DNA from: Acanthacorydalis orientalis
Lineage: Eukaryota > Arthropoda > Insecta > Megaloptera > Corydalidae
DNA: 64,000 bases
NCBI GenBank assembly: GCA_034766995.1
Contig: CM068317.1
Span: forward strand, 19,415,714-19,479,713
Direction: 5' to 3'
The position numbers were made by a program, and so were the translations under genes. Of the stretch, positions 1-12,151 are shown in pieces. The notes under the pieces were generated by a model. That model searched no databases. It was not told the origin of the DNA and saw only the letters and a program-made list of their open reading frames with translations. Position 1 is the first letter of the stretch. The number at the start of each line of letters is the position of its first letter.

Positions 1-382
1 TTGCAATCGAACCTGCATTTCGAGAGATCGACGAATGCCCTGCTCTAGCGTCATTTAACATATTTGAAACGTTTAAATCATTCAAGTACACTAGTATGAA
101 TTAAGGTGTTATCACTGCACACATTTTTCAACATTTCATTAGTTTCTGTTGCAGTTTTCCCTCATTTACAGCAAAATTTAATATTCACTTGTTGCTCCAT
201 GATGACTAACAGAAATACGATGTACATGCTCCTGCGCAGAAACGAACAGCTGTTCGATCTTCATTTGATTACCCTCTATTGATAAAACTGTGAATTATTA
301 TATACTGCTTTACTTTTGGTTTAATTTTAAGTGATTCCATTACTGCAGTGTCAATCCGGAAATTAAATTGCCAAACCTCGTA
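1..382 (-). mobile_element. mariner 5' end, FLJ37770/GVQW3-like lineage, cut by window start
   Basis: Read on the minus strand, this carries the 5' terminal repeat and the start of a mariner transposase. Translation from about position 210 downward gives MEQQVNIKFCCK, a stop, then GKTATETNEMLKNVCSDNT and VLEWFKRFK. This matches the N-terminal helix-turn-helix of the mariner lineage related to human FLJ37770 (GVQW3 domain). The outer end near 380 reads tacgaggtttggcaatttaa on the minus strand. It resembles the terminal repeat of the element at 10843-12152, and a TA follows at 381-382. Stops in the helix-turn-helix show it is dead. The catalytic part lies outside the window. Confidence 0.7.
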
Positions 383-388
383 TCTATT

Positions 389-435
389 TATATATATATA
401 TATATATCATCGTATATATATATATATATATATAT
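389..435. repeat. (TA)n microsatellite
   Basis: Two TA runs split by a short catcg interruption, starting a few bases beyond the mariner end at 382. Confidence 0.95.
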
Positions 436-1539
436 GTGTTGATTTATTATTACAGATTTTTACAACTTTTCATTAAATCAATTGGTGGTTTACTTCAATC
501 GCTACCTTATGTTATTAATATATCAATATTGGCGCAACGCTACTTACCTGATAAGCAGCGCTGAGGCAATATTCAAATATCAAAATTTCCAACGCCAAAA
601 TTTACATTAATATATAATATTATTTTATTTTTAAATCTGTATTAACCATTGTCTGGAAATTGTTATATTATATATGGGTTAAACATGTATTAATATTGCA
701 TAACGTAACTGTATTGAATTTCATAAATGAATCACTTCTCACACATACTTTTTTCCAATCAAAACCTTCAACGACTGCTTATCATTTATTTCTATTAGAT
801 TCATGTGCGTTTTGATGGCAATCACATCGTCTTCAATGAGTATAAGAACAGAGGAATATGAAAATATTTCTAATTACATTATTTTTTTGTGAGAAAGAAT
901 AAACCTTGCTAAACACGGATACTCGAGAGTCTACAGTACCATGTATAGTCTTGAGACTAGACACTAGATTGAACACGTAGATATCGTATAAACAATGTTA
1001 ACGTAATCTTAATCTCAAACAATATAAATATATAAATGATGGTGTCTGTATAATGCTGTTGAGGAAAAAAAACACGAGTTAGTTGTTTTCTAAAACCAAA
1101 ATAAATATATTATAAGCAAAATTGTTATAACTGTTAATATATCAGTTCATTCTCTATTTTATATGTTCGTTCAGCCAAAATTGTACATGCGAAATGACTT
1201 GGCGTTCCATTATTTTTAGTAATATTTCCAAAAGTATAAGATAGAAGAAAACAAAAAAAAAACAATTGAATACAATAAAATTATTTAAACAATATAAAAT
1301 TTGGTATATAAAAGGATGTAATTTTTTATTTGGACAATCGAGCATTGTAGGAGATGTTCAAAATGTTTTCTATCCTTATTAAAATATAGCTATGCTTTTC
1401 ATAAATAAATCCTTTTTCACGCCACAAACGAAAAAATAGTTTTTTAGTCAAAAATGTTCAATAAATCATTATTGATCATTTTTGCTTATTACATAATCGT
1501 ATTTTGATGATGATCTCATCATATTCAACTATTTAACTA
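436..1539. other. AT-rich non-coding stretch
   Basis: No gene or recognisable element seen. An imperfect inverted repeat around 525-580 (arms like caatattggcgcaacgct and gcagcgctgaggcaatattc) is the only local structure. The minus-strand open frame at 1154-1345 has no recognisable domain. Confidence 0.6.
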
Positions 1540-2807
1540 TTGGGTTGATGCAAAAATAATTGCGGTTTTTATCATTTTGAGATTGGCGCCGATTGTTATA
1601 GTTATCGTTATCTTTTATTATAGTCATTACGATACATTTAATTGCAAACAACGAAATTAGCACTACTGATTTCAGCTTATGCCTATTGTTTTAATTCTTT
1701 AATATTGTTGGATATAACTTCTTAGTCATGGAAAAAAGTAAATTTGCGCGATTTTGTTGTATGAGTTTAAAGTGGGTCATAAAGCAACAGAGACTGTTCG
1801 AAATATCAAATTTGTTTTTGGCGAAGAGTCAATTAGTGAACGTACAGCTCAACACTTGTTTCAAAAATTTCATAATGGAAACGAAAGCGTTGATGAGGAG
1901 GAGGGTCGTGGACGTCCTTCAGTTATAGACAATGATGATTTAAGAATCATTACTGAAGCGGACCCACGTAAAACAACTCGATAGACGGCAGAAGAACTCA
2001 ATGTTGAACATTGAACAGTTGTTCGACATTTGAGCTTAATTGGAAAAGCAAAAAAGCTGGATAAATGGGTGCCGTATGAACTAAATGAACATAAATGAAA
2101 TGAACAAGATATGAAGTCTGCTCCGCTCTTCTTTTGTGTAACAAAAATTACCCCTTTCTTGATCGTATTGTCACATGATGAAAAGTAGATTCTCTATAAC
2201 AAACGGAAACGTTTATCACAATGGCTAGACCGAAGAGAAACACCAAAACAGTTTCCTAAACCGAAGCTTCACGAAAAAAAGATTATGATCACTGGTTGGT
2301 GATCGGTAAGTGGCATTATTCACTACATCGTCTTAAATCCTGATGAAACAATAACAGCAGAAAAATATTATCAAGAAATTGAAAAAATGCATGAAAAGTT
2401 GCATCGTTCATGGCCAGCATTAGTCAATTGAAGAGAACTAATTCTTCTTCATGACAACACCTTACTACACGTCTCATAAATGACTTTAAAGAAATTAAAT
2501 GAACTGGGTTATGAAATCTTACCTCACCTACCTTGTTCACCGAACTTCCTACGACAGATTATCATTATTTTAAACATTTGAGTAATTTCCTACAAGAGAA
2601 GATTTTCAAAGTTCAAGCATTAGCCCAAATTGCTTTCGATGAATTCGTTGATTCCAGGACTCCAGAATTTTATCTTGTAGGAATAAATAAACTCATTTCT
2701 CATTGATAAAAATATGTTCAGACCAATGGTCTTTATTTTGATTAATAAATATAATGCGTCTTAATATCCGATACGTCAACACCGCAATTATTTTTGCACC
2801 AACATAA
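1540..2807 (+). mobile_element. complete but inactivated mariner, cecropia subfamily
   Basis: This is a 1,268 bp element with 27 bp inverted ends. The left end begins ttgggttgatgcaaaaataa at 1540. The right end (2781-2807) is its near reverse complement, and TA target duplications lie at 1538-1539 and 2808-2809. The ends closely resemble those of the human Hsmar1/MADE1 group. The element contains one decayed transposase reading rightward. A short (TA)n lies just outside the right end. Confidence 0.9.
1728..2706 (+). pseudogene. mariner transposase pseudogene (cecropia-like)
   Basis: The DNA-cleaving transposase of the element at 1540-2807. The ATG at 1728 precedes an N-terminal helix-turn-helix region (YEFKVGHKATETVRNI, then ERTAQHLFQKFHNGNESVDE), readable after a frameshift of the first 12 residues. 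Further on, WVPYELNEH, LSHDEK (first catalytic Asp), ITAEKYYQEIEKMHEKL, LLHDN (second Asp), LNELGYEILPH and, after another frameshift, DYHYFKHLSNFLQ (third Asp) are recognisable. The reading ends in FYLVGINKLISH. In-frame stops occur at about 1982 and at several later points, with at least two frameshifts. The match to Hsmar1/SETMAR-type transposases is by memory of the family. It is clearly non-functional. Confidence 0.88.
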
Positions 2808-3338
2808 TATATTATGTCAGCTAAATATTTTTAACTTCATTAGTAGTTTGTTTCGTAACTATTTTAGCAAAATTACATACGGTTTAAAATAATTATATTA
2901 TGTTGTAGCAGTGAATATTTATATAGTTAACTTAGTTTTCAATTTCAGAAAACAAATATTAAAAAGGTTTTACTTATATTGGGTAGTGTCGTTTTCTTTT
3001 CACACTGTAGTCTAAACATCTGACAAAGAAAATGAGATTCATTTATGCCCATGAGGTAAGAAATCACAAAATACATGCTGTTTATGGGCGCTAATACTAC
3101 ATATTTAGAAGTATATATATATACATTGAAATTTAAGCATATTTTTAATGAGATAACAAAAATATTAATCATACTAAAATATTGTATTTTACTGCATTTA
3201 TCATTGATAATATGTCAGGAAGTAACAGTTATTAACCAACAGGAAAAAACGTTTCAATCTGTTATCATTTATGAATTACACGGATCTAAATCACTAAATC
3301 GCTCTTTAGTTGTGGTTATATAGAAGTATATCTATGTA

Positions 3339-3440
<102 letters not shown>

Positions 3441-3677
3441 TGGCTTTTATTTATAGTATTTATTTTTTTCTGATATTCTTATTTAATATTCGTTTCATAA
3501 AAAGTCTTCAGTCACATAATTACTTTGTTGTCATTTTAATTAGCGTTAAAAAAAATAAAATAAAAGTGAAATATTTTTTTTAATATACGAGAATACAGAT
3601 TTAATGATTATTACTTAATCTACTAATACTGTTTTTGCCAGATTTAAAAGTTCATGTATTAAGCTACAATAACTAGC

Positions 3678-3680
<3 letters not shown>

Positions 3681-3733
<53 letters not shown>
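3681..3733. repeat. (TA)n microsatellite
   Basis: About 53 bp of pure AT dinucleotides. Confidence 0.97.
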
Positions 3734-3738
<5 letters not shown>

Positions 3739-4429
3739 AACATAATTAGTTATTATTATATAATTTTTATGTAATTAATTTTATTCATGAAGAAAGCACT
3801 AAGTGCTTCCAAATTTAATTTCACATTTTATACGGTCACTATACTGTAAAAACCTTGTAATAAAATTCAAATTATTATTAATAAACATAAAATATTAATA
3901 AAAAATCTTTATAATTAAAATTTGGATCATATATTTGCCATAGTTTATAAATGAATTTAAGAATCGAGAAATTCTTCTGCAATTAATTGACATAATATAA
4001 ACTTTACAAAAAACATTTTTTAATAATTCATGTTTAAAAATACTTTAGTAAATAATTATTATATTCAATTAATTGTATACATAATCACTGACATAATCCA
4101 ATAATAAAAAAATAATTGTATTAAACAGCGATATCATTTTATTTATAAGCAATACTGGCATTGTAACAACTAATATTTGCTATTCACTTTCGTTTTCTTT
4201 GACAAACAACATGTTCCGAACAAATCAACAAAATATTCGCATACTTTCACATTTTGTTTTCACTTTTCAGCTATATTTTATACAAATTTTGATTGGTGAT
4301 ATTTATGTATATTTTAAATTTGATATAAACTGATTTTCGTAACATTATTGAGACGTGTTTATCATGGATATATAATAATAATAATGCTAATAAGAGATTT
4401 AGAAAGTCCTTTCAAATTAGTCAGTTATA

Positions 4430-4912
4430 AAACCTAGCCTCATCTTTCTATATGATAAACATGATCCACCGATGCCGTTCCCGTGACTTTTATTCATAAT
4501 CTGATTGGTTGATATCGGTCACGTGGTCTCTGTTCTGATTAGTTGACGTCAGTCACATGATCAGTGTTCTGTTCCATGATGTGCAACGAAAGAGTGTACA
4601 ATATTTCAGTGCAAAGCTCATAAGAAATTTTTTCAAAATATTGTACTCACTGAAGATTTAAGTTAAAAAAATTGTTGCACATTTTAACATTGTATTTAGT
4701 TATGTTAACTTTTATAAACTTTTCTAAAATAAAAATTTTTTCTTAACTATTTTACAACTTATATCTTACACAGATTATTGGTGTGTATAATTTGTCAATT
4801 TCTGTTAATTGTTTAGGGGGAGTGAGCGTTAGCAGGCGGAGGCCAAGCCCTCTCGAGAGTTGATTAGCGTAACGAGCAGAGATCCAGTCTCCTCGTATTA
4901 TTAAATTCTAAT
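4430..4912 (+). repeat. dispersed repeat family with GC-rich 3' end, copy 1
   Basis: About 480 bp whose middle and right parts align with 7400-7777. Shared blocks include gtgcaacgaaagagtgtac, ataagaaattttttcaaaat, a long A/T block, and gtataatttgtcaatttctg followed by an abrupt GC-rich end (gagtgagcgttagcaggcgg). At 4498-4560 a ~32 bp motif (ctgattggttgatatcggtc) is duplicated in tandem. There is no coding potential. The class is unknown; no clear terminal inverted repeats were seen. Confidence 0.7.
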
Positions 4913-5141
4913 TTCATCTATGCTAAAGAGACTAGAGGTCGCTTAAGAGTGAAGGTTTCTGTACAAAATATTAATTAACTTTGATAGTGCCTTTTCCAAA
5001 TTTTAAAAACAAAATACAAAAGAAAAAACAGTTACAATGCTGGTAGAAAAACAAACTACACGAGTCTCATTTTGAGATTAGTTTTCAGTTTATTTTTGTT
5101 TTATTTTTAACAATAACATGAATTGATTTTGTTTTAAGTTT
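4913..5141. other. AT-rich spacer
   Basis: No feature recognised between the GC-ended repeat and the next microsatellite. Confidence 0.5.
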
Positions 5142-5201
<60 letters not shown>

Positions 5202-5210
5202 ATATATATA
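5142..5210. repeat. (TA)n microsatellite
   Basis: Nearly pure TA with one ttta interruption. Confidence 0.97.
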
Positions 5211-5276
5211 TCGACTGATATGAATCCATGTTATAAATCTATATATTTTTTATTTCCGAAGAAGCTTCTTTCTCTC

Positions 5277-5278
<2 letters not shown>

Positions 5279-5360
<82 letters not shown>
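5279..5360. repeat. (TA)n microsatellite
   Basis: About 80 bp of TA; the source of the isoleucine/tyrosine-rich shadow frames here. Confidence 0.97.
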
Positions 5361-5363
<3 letters not shown>

Positions 5364-5386
5364 TATATTATCATTTATGTAAGTTG

Positions 5387-5427
<41 letters not shown>

Positions 5428-5463
5428 GTATATATATAAATGTATATACATGTAAGCAATTCG

Positions 5464-5505
<42 letters not shown>

Positions 5506-5566
5506 TTTTAATATTGCTAAAATTTGTGTAATATACTTAAAATAACACACGCACACACATACACAC

Positions 5567-5598
<32 letters not shown>

Positions 5599-5892
5599 AT
5601 ATATATATATATATATACACATACATTTATATATATATATATATATATTATCATCTTCAGCCCCTGTTAATCCACTGCTGGATAAAGGCCTCTTCCATGA
5701 GTTTCCATTTTGTTCGATTCAGTGCCTCTCTTTTCCACAGTTTTCCAAGAAAGTTTTTAATGTCCTTATCCCATCTGTTCATTGGTCTCTTTCTCGGTCT
5801 TTTCATATTCCTTGGTATGTACATATATATATATATATATATATATACATATGTATATTAATAGAATGAATTATTATAATTTTTGTAAGTCG

Positions 5893-5934
<42 letters not shown>

Positions 5935-6082
5935 CATTCATATACATGAAGTAACGAGAAATATATACATACTCGTAGTTTTACATTTAATAAAATTTGG
6001 GTAATATACTTAAAATAACAAAGTTATATATATATATATATATATATAATTATACATTCAAGTTATGTTAAATAACTTACAT

Positions 6083-6113
<31 letters not shown>

Positions 6114-6190
6114 AGTAATTGGAATTATATACATATTTTTGCATTTAATAAAATTTGTGGAATATACTTAAAATAACATGGTTATACATT
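5358..6190. repeat. degenerate tandem repeat with embedded microsatellites, split by a LINE fragment
   Basis: Three diverged units share the same order of blocks: taagttgtttctctctctc, a TA run, acatgtaagcaattcgaatt, and aaaatttgtgtaatatactt-aaaataaca. The last block is found at about 5518, 5991 and 6146. The first unit runs 5358-5560, the second 5851-6030 and the third (partial) about 6095-6190. The LINE fragment at 5651-5816 lies between units one and two, so it probably inserted after the duplication. TA, TC and CA tracts within the units vary in length. Confidence 0.65.
5651..5816 (-). mobile_element. RTE-like LINE, 166 bp 3' end, severely 5'-truncated
   Basis: On the minus strand this encodes the last residues of the LINE ORF (RNMKRPRKRPMNRWDKDIK and NRTKWK are readable) and its 3' tail. 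It is almost identical to 13951-14125, with only a few mismatches by eye, so one or both insertions are young. It ends in a short GATGA-like tail and is flanked by (TA)n on both sides. Truncation at the 5' end is typical of incomplete reverse transcription. Confidence 0.9.
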
Positions 6191-6613
6191 TGTATGTTAT
6201 TTAATATAATTAGAATGAATAATTATAATTTTCCAATATATAAATGCTACGTATAATTGGAATTCATTTTGCTTCGATAACTAATAATATTTTTTCTGTA
6301 TACAAAACTATTGTTTGATGTCATTAAACGTATTTTATTTTGATTACTATATAGTTTTATATCATCATTATGAATCAAATGAAATAAATCATGCACTACA
6401 CGAATGTTTCTTTATTGAATGACAGTATTGCTTAATCTATATTTTAGTATAAGCAATCTTCATGTAGTCTTGACAAACACACGCGTTTGTCATTGTAGAT
6501 AAACGTGATGTTCTTCGAAAAAAAAAACATACTTTTCATTGATTAAGAATGTCATGCGATATATAATTTTCCTTTTCGAAATTTAAATTTATTTAATGAG
6601 TGTCTTTATATTC

Positions 6614-6677
<64 letters not shown>

Positions 6678-7208
6678 CATACATTTATATGAAAACCTAG
6701 TAAGTAATATCTGAAAAGATTTAAAGCATGCAAGTATGTCGCATTATTTATAAATATATCGATTTTTATTGGTTTGTTTCATATTTTTGTATGAAAATAT
6801 TTTGGCGATCAAGAATAGTGAATATTATAAATATTATCACTATAAATATTATATTTTTGTATTACAATTATGTTCAAATATTTAAATGAATAAAAAAGTA
6901 GAATTTTATATCGAAATACAGTGTCGCACAATGAAATTCTGTAAATATTTATATAGATTCTAGAATATAAAATGATCAATAAAGTTTATATAGATATATG
7001 ATCTCTGATATTTCATTAAAGACATGCAGGATGTTTTAATTTCTTCTCAAAAGAAATGTTTTGTTATTTTAATATTACGTTATGTACGTTTTATTATTTT
7101 GTTTTAAAACCAGAACGTCTCATTAGAAAAACAAAGAACATTAAATAAATTGCATTATAAATTCCTAATATCCCCCAATCCTTCAGAAATAGAACGTTAT
7201 ATATACAT

Positions 7209-7261
<53 letters not shown>

Positions 7262-7329
7262 CTTACAGTATATAAAAAGTAATTCCACTGAAGAATTTCC
7301 ATTAAACAATTTTTTTTAATGTAGACCAC
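6191..7329. other. AT-rich non-coding stretch with (TA)n tracts
   Basis: Contains pure (TA)n at 6618-6676 and an interrupted tract at 7199-7260. A short palindrome gacaaacacacgcgtttgtc lies near 6471. No gene recognised; the minus frame at 7094-7309 is mostly microsatellite. Confidence 0.6.
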
Positions 7330-7777
7330 CTCCTCGCCACTCCGCGCTCACCGCTACACTCTACAAGTACCACGTTAACCATTTCCCTTCTCGGTTATCA
7401 ATTATTAGTTAAAAATCGCGTGGGCTCTACTCTGACTGGTTGATATTAGTCACATGTATGTAGCTCATTGTGCACAACGAAAGAGGGTGTACGAGTTCAA
7501 TGTAAAACTGATAAGAAATTTATTCAAAATTTTGTATTCACTGAAGTTTTAGAATAAAAAAATTGTTACGCATTTTCACATTGTATTTGATTTTAATTTT
7601 TATAATTTTTTTCAATAAAAATTTTTTTACTTACATTTTACCCAAATTATTTGTGCGTATAATTTGTTAATTTCTGTTATTTGTTAGAGGAGAGCGAGTG
7701 TCAGCGAGCGGAGGGTGAATCTCTCCGGAGGTCAGCGATCGTATCGAGTAGAGGGTAGAGTCCCCTGGTATTATAAA
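7330..7777 (+). repeat. dispersed repeat family with GC-rich 3' end, copy 2
   Basis: Diverged direct copy of 4430-4912. It keeps the ctgactggttgatattagtc and gtgcacaacgaaagagggtg blocks, the A/T-rich middle, gtataatttgttaatttctg, and a GC-rich terminus (ggagagcgagtgtcagcgag). The last part, atcgtatcgagtagagg, resembles the short patch at 55245-55315. No coding potential. Confidence 0.7.
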
Positions 7778-7860
7778 AAAATAAGTCTTTTATTCATTTC
7801 GAAATACTAAAACTATATACAAATTTATAAAATACTTTTATGTATTACTCTGTACATGTG

Positions 7861-9103
7861 TTGGATCAGTGCAAAATTTTGTTTACGATTCATAAGGTGG
7901 TGCTAAAAGAGTCGCATGGTGGTGCTCGTGATTAAAATGTTTTCATGTTATATATCGTTTGAAATGTGATGGTCACAGCTGTCGTTTGGGTACAGACACA
8001 TTTGTTTCCATTCGATTTGTGTGTAAGAAAAATTTTTTTATTGGACAACGAAAAAAATCACTCGTCACGTTATGTTGTTTGAAAAGGAGTAATCGTTGGC
8101 ACAGCAACGAAAAATATTCAAGAGGTTTATTTGGACCATCACTTCTAGTTGCGAAGAAATAGTCTGCTAAATTTCAACTTGGTAATTTTAACCTCTAGAT
8201 CAACCCCGTTCTGGACGGCTAAACCCGGCTCTAGATGATAATAACTCACGAACATTGACGGAAGAGATTGCAGAGACACTCAACGTTGATATATTGACTG
8301 CATTTCGGCATTTAAAGAAGCTGAGGTTTACGTTGAAGCTCGATACATGGGTGCCGCACTCGTTGTCTGAAAAATACAAGTTTGATCACATTTCTTAGGT
8401 AGTTTCTTTGCTTGAACACCACAACAGAGAGCCTTTTTTGGATTGGTTGGTGACTGGCAATGAGAAATGGATCCTGTACAACAACGTCCAATGCAGACGA
8501 ACGTGGAAACAAGCAAATGAGGCACAGAACCACATACAGACAAGGGGCGAAACCAGCCGCCAAATCTGGTTTGCATCCGATAAAGTTTTTGCTGTGTGTT
8601 GGTGGGATTGCAAAGGTGCAGTTTATTTTGAGCTGCTCCCGCGGGACGAAACGATTACTAAAGAGAAGTACTCTCACAACCAACCAAAGTGAAGGCATAA
8701 ATTTAAAAAAAGCGTCCGATTTTGTCCAATCGCATAGGGATAATCTTCCACAACGACAACGCAAAACCACATACAGCAAAACTGACTGCTAAAACTGAAG
8801 CAGTGTTAATGGAAAATTATGTCGCATTCACCGTATTCTCCGGACATTGCATTTTCGGATTATCATTTTTGTTCTGGTCGCTGAGAACAGTTTAAACGGT
8901 AAAAATGTTGACACCTAGGAAGCCATTAAAAACCACCTCACCGGTTTTTTTGACAAAAAACCACCCAAATTTTACGAAAGAGAAATCCAGAAGCTACCTG
9001 AGCGTTGTAAAATGATTGCAGAAAACGATGGCGAATACATAATTGATTAATAAAAGCGTTTTCTTCGAAAACTAATGCTTGAGTTTCATTTTCTTTTGCA
9101 TCG

Positions 9104-9109
<6 letters not shown>
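7861..9109 (+). mobile_element. inactivated mariner, mellifera-like subfamily
   Basis: The left end, ttggatcagtgcaaaa at 7861, and the right end, whose reverse complement is ttggatcgatgcaaaa (ending 9109), form short inverted repeats around a decayed transposase. A TA follows on the right (9110-9111) and is the start of a (TA)n tract. The left flank reads TG, so that copy of the target duplication is mutated or lost. Length of about 1.25 kb is normal for mariner. Confidence 0.85.
8200..9049 (+). pseudogene. mariner transposase pseudogene (mellifera-like)
   Basis: Transposase remnant in several frames. In order: LTEEIAETLNVDI and FRHLKKL (second helix-turn-helix), WVPHSLSEKYKFDH (the WVPHEL-type linker), then VTGNEKWILYNNVQCRRTW. 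That motif normally reads GDEKW, so the first catalytic Asp is Asn here. WWDCKGAVYFELLPRDETIT is the block before the second Asp, followed by HNDNAKPH and, in another frame, YSPDIAFSDYHF (third Asp). Stops occur near 8397 and 8689, with frameshifts near 8690 and 8860. The NNVQ.R.W wording points to the mellifera group. It cannot make active protein. Confidence 0.85.

Positions 9110-9157
<48 letters not shown>
9110..9157. repeat. (TA)n microsatellite
   Basis: Pure TA run directly continuous with the TA target site at the right end of the 7861-9109 mariner. Confidence 0.97.
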
Positions 9158-9159
<2 letters not shown>

Positions 9160-9390
9160 TATGTCTATATAATCACTCTCGCTGTTATATTACAACGTAA
9201 TTGTTTTATAAAGTCACACATTTCATTGTAGTTATTATGATACAAGTTTCATAATTTTTCGTGAAAATTTTGTTAAACTTGGGGTGTCATCGTTAATAAT
9301 AATTTAATAAGTCTCTCTTTAATATGTCTCTATACGTTTTTTTATATTTTTTTTGTTTACTTTTTCAAATTTTATGGAACATTTTTTTAT
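9158..9390 (+). repeat. dispersed AT-rich repeat B, copy 1
   Basis: Matches 13460-13860. Shared blocks are gtctatataatcactctcgc, ttatattacaacgtaattgt, tttcattgtagttattatga, cataatttttcgtgaaa and ggtgtcatcgtta. Both copies are preceded by (TA)n. Non-coding; class unknown. Confidence 0.65.
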
Positions 9391-9792
9391 ATATAGTTAG
9401 ATACTCATTGAAAGTATGCTGATTTAAGAAAATGTTCATCATGTTTATGAAATATTTTTATTGAAACTGATATGGAGTGTACTTAATTTTATAAAATTGT
9501 TATCACATGATCGGAAATTGAAATAATTCATGTAGACAGAAAAAATAAATGCAATTGTAAGCAGTCAATCATACGATAAAGATTGTTGAAAACATTCTAA
9601 TGTTTTCAATTCTCCTAAATCTTAATCTTATCTGTTATATTACAATCAATACTGCAATTAATCAAAACATTTATACTTGTCACTGTATATAATCCTACGA
9701 TAATAATTCGAAACATGTTCAAAAAATTACCAAAGTGAAACATATATTTACGTATTTTCCTAAATATTCTTTTAATATTTAATGAAATTCTT
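9391..9792. other. AT-rich non-coding stretch
   Basis: Nothing recognised. Confidence 0.5.
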
Positions 9793-9824
<32 letters not shown>

Positions 9825-9836
9825 AATATATATACT

Positions 9837-9877
<41 letters not shown>
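9793..9877. repeat. (TA)n microsatellite, interrupted
   Basis: TA run with taaatatatatacttaca interruptions, abutting the mariner fragment that starts at about 9880. Confidence 0.95.
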
Positions 9878-9879
<2 letters not shown>

Positions 9880-9881
<2 letters not shown>

Positions 9882-10175
9882 CATGCGACTGTATGCGTTT
9901 AGGATTATCGTACAGGATCCGTTTTCCTTTGACGATACCAATTTTTCACAAAGAATCTTTCTTACATTGCTTAATAAGCAACGCGATGCTTCTATTGAGC
10001 CGGCAAGTAACTTATTTTCAGAGAATTCATGGGGTACCCACTTTCCAAGCTTCTAAATTTTTTCAATTCTTGAAATCGTTTCGAAACACTTTCTCGATCA
10101 ACTCTCAATTGTTCTGCAAGTTTATCTTGTGTTTGTGATGGATTTCCATTCAATAATGCTTGCAAACAGTGGCAG
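9880..10175 (-). pseudogene. mariner transposase fragment, mauritiana (Mos1)-like
   Basis: The reverse strand reads LQALLNGNPSQTQDKLAEQL then RVDRESVSKRFQEL. This is the second helix of the mariner DNA-binding domain in the QTQ..LAEQL form typical of the mauritiana/Mos1 subfamily. A frameshifted region follows that resembles the WVPHEL linker and the DEKW block, ending in a reading like ILNAYSRMVY at the microsatellite. Several stops and frameshifts are present. Neither terminal repeat is seen, and the catalytic C-terminal half is missing beyond the (TA)n at 9877. Confidence 0.7.
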
Positions 10176-10842
10176 AGCTCTGTAGACTAAAACATAACGC
10201 TGAGAGAGTGATAAGGGATGTGGGCTTAAGATGTATAAAATATCAGTCAGTGTATAAGTGAGAATCATCAGCGTACAACCGAATGCATCGTGTGTGAATA
10301 AAGTCAGCACAATGTGTGTGAATCAAGTATTCTATAAATAACAAATCTGTTATTATTATCCCCTTAAAAACAATCGTGGTCGTATATACACTCAAGAAAA
10401 GGGCATCAATCGGTCGTCAATCATTGAGGAATTCCAGAGCGTGATCGTTCACTAACATCTTAATCACCAACTACAAAACGTCTAAACTAATACAAGTACT
10501 GTAGAATGCAATCGCTTCATTAAGATGTTTCACAAAATGTGCAAATATAATATCATCATCAAAACACAATTATCACAATTTTTGTTTTTATTTCTGAATG
10601 ATTTTAAAACTTCTTTTAAGGTTTCAGTAAATAATTCTACCGAAATTACATATTTCTATCACAATTTTTTTCAAATATAATTTTCATCTTTTACAAATGT
10701 GTCTCTACCGATGTCAGTGTATTTCTATAAATATTAGAAAATTAATACACGTGTCTTTTTTTACCTCGATTTTTAAGTGCATATAAAACTGATAATACTA
10801 TACGATATTCTAAAAAAATTCATACTTAATGATATGTATATA
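10176..10842. other. AT-rich non-coding stretch
   Basis: Nothing recognised beyond scattered short frames (10122-10310 minus has no domain). Confidence 0.5.
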
Positions 10843-12151
10843 CGAGGTTAGACAATTAAGTAATGCGACCGATTTTTTTTCTCGGCCTGTGGTAACACTG
10901 CGAACCTGTAACTCCGCCACCGTAATAGCAGATCCCTACTCTCTCGATTGAGACCTTGACCACCCTCGTACGATCATTTCTTCGCCAGCTGTTTAGTGTT
11001 TTGTAACAACGCGCGAGTAGTGCATGTCACGAAAATAGAACAGAGAAATTTAGAGCAACGGTGCGCGATAAAATTTTGTGCAAAACTCGGCGAAACGAAA
11101 AAGTGCTTAAAGTGTATGGTAGTGATGCCCTGAGTCGTAGTCAGGTGCTTCGGTGGCATGCCGATTTTAAAAAAGGCCGTGGGAGCGTCAAAGACGAGGC
11201 GCGGAGCGGAAGGCCAATTCAAGTGCGAACCGACGCGAATGCGCAGCGCGTGCGCGCCCTTGTTCGTCAAGACCGGCGACTAACCATTCGAATGTTGGCT
11301 GACGAGTTGAATATTAACCGGGAAACAGTTAGAAAGATTTTAACCGAAAATTTTGCCATGAAAAAGCTGTGCGCGAAGATGGTACCGAATGGTACCGAAG
11401 AACCTTTCAGATGAGCAAAAAGCCCACCGAATGAACATCGCTCAAGATTGTCTCGAGCAGGTTTAAAGTGATCCTACTCTTCTCGATCGAGTTATTACTG
11501 GTGATGAAAGTTGGTTCTTTCAATATGACCCCGAACCTAAACGACAAAGCCAACAGTGGCTGTCCCCTGGAGCACCAAGGGCAAAGAAGGCGAGAATGAG
11601 CAAGTCCAAAGTGAAAACCATGTTGATTTGCTTCTTCGACAGCAAAGGGGTGGTTCACAAAGAGTTCGTACCACCTGGACAAACCGTAAATCAAGTATTC
11701 TACCGCAATGTGCTCGAAAAATTACGAAAAAGGGTGCTCAGAGTGCGTCCAGAGATCGCGAAGACTTGGGTTCTGCATCGCGACAATGCTCCCTGTCACA
11801 GTGCGTTCAGTGTCTCTCAGTTTTTGGCGTCTAAAGGCATCGCAACGTTACCACAACCGCCCTATTCACCGGACATGTCACCCTGCGACTTTTTCCTATT
11901 CCCCCATATGAAAAAATTCGTCAAAGGTCGACATTTTGACTCCGCTGAAGATATCCAAGAATCTGTGACGAGGGTACTCGGAGAGGTCCCACAAGAAGTG
12001 TTCCAGAATTGTTACGAAAACTGGAAAACTCGCTGGAATAAGTGTATAGATGCGGGAGGGGACTACTTTGAAGGGGATCGCAGCGATGTACCTTAATTTT
12101 TAAATATACTCGATTTTTGAATTTTGTCGCATTACTTAATTGTCTGACCTC

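Noticed and set aside
1154..1345. Minus-strand open frame ending QFWLNEHIK
   Set aside because: Low-complexity AT-driven frame without a recognisable domain.
8312..8779. Minus-strand 155-codon frame
   Set aside because: Antisense shadow of the mariner transposase at 7861-9109.
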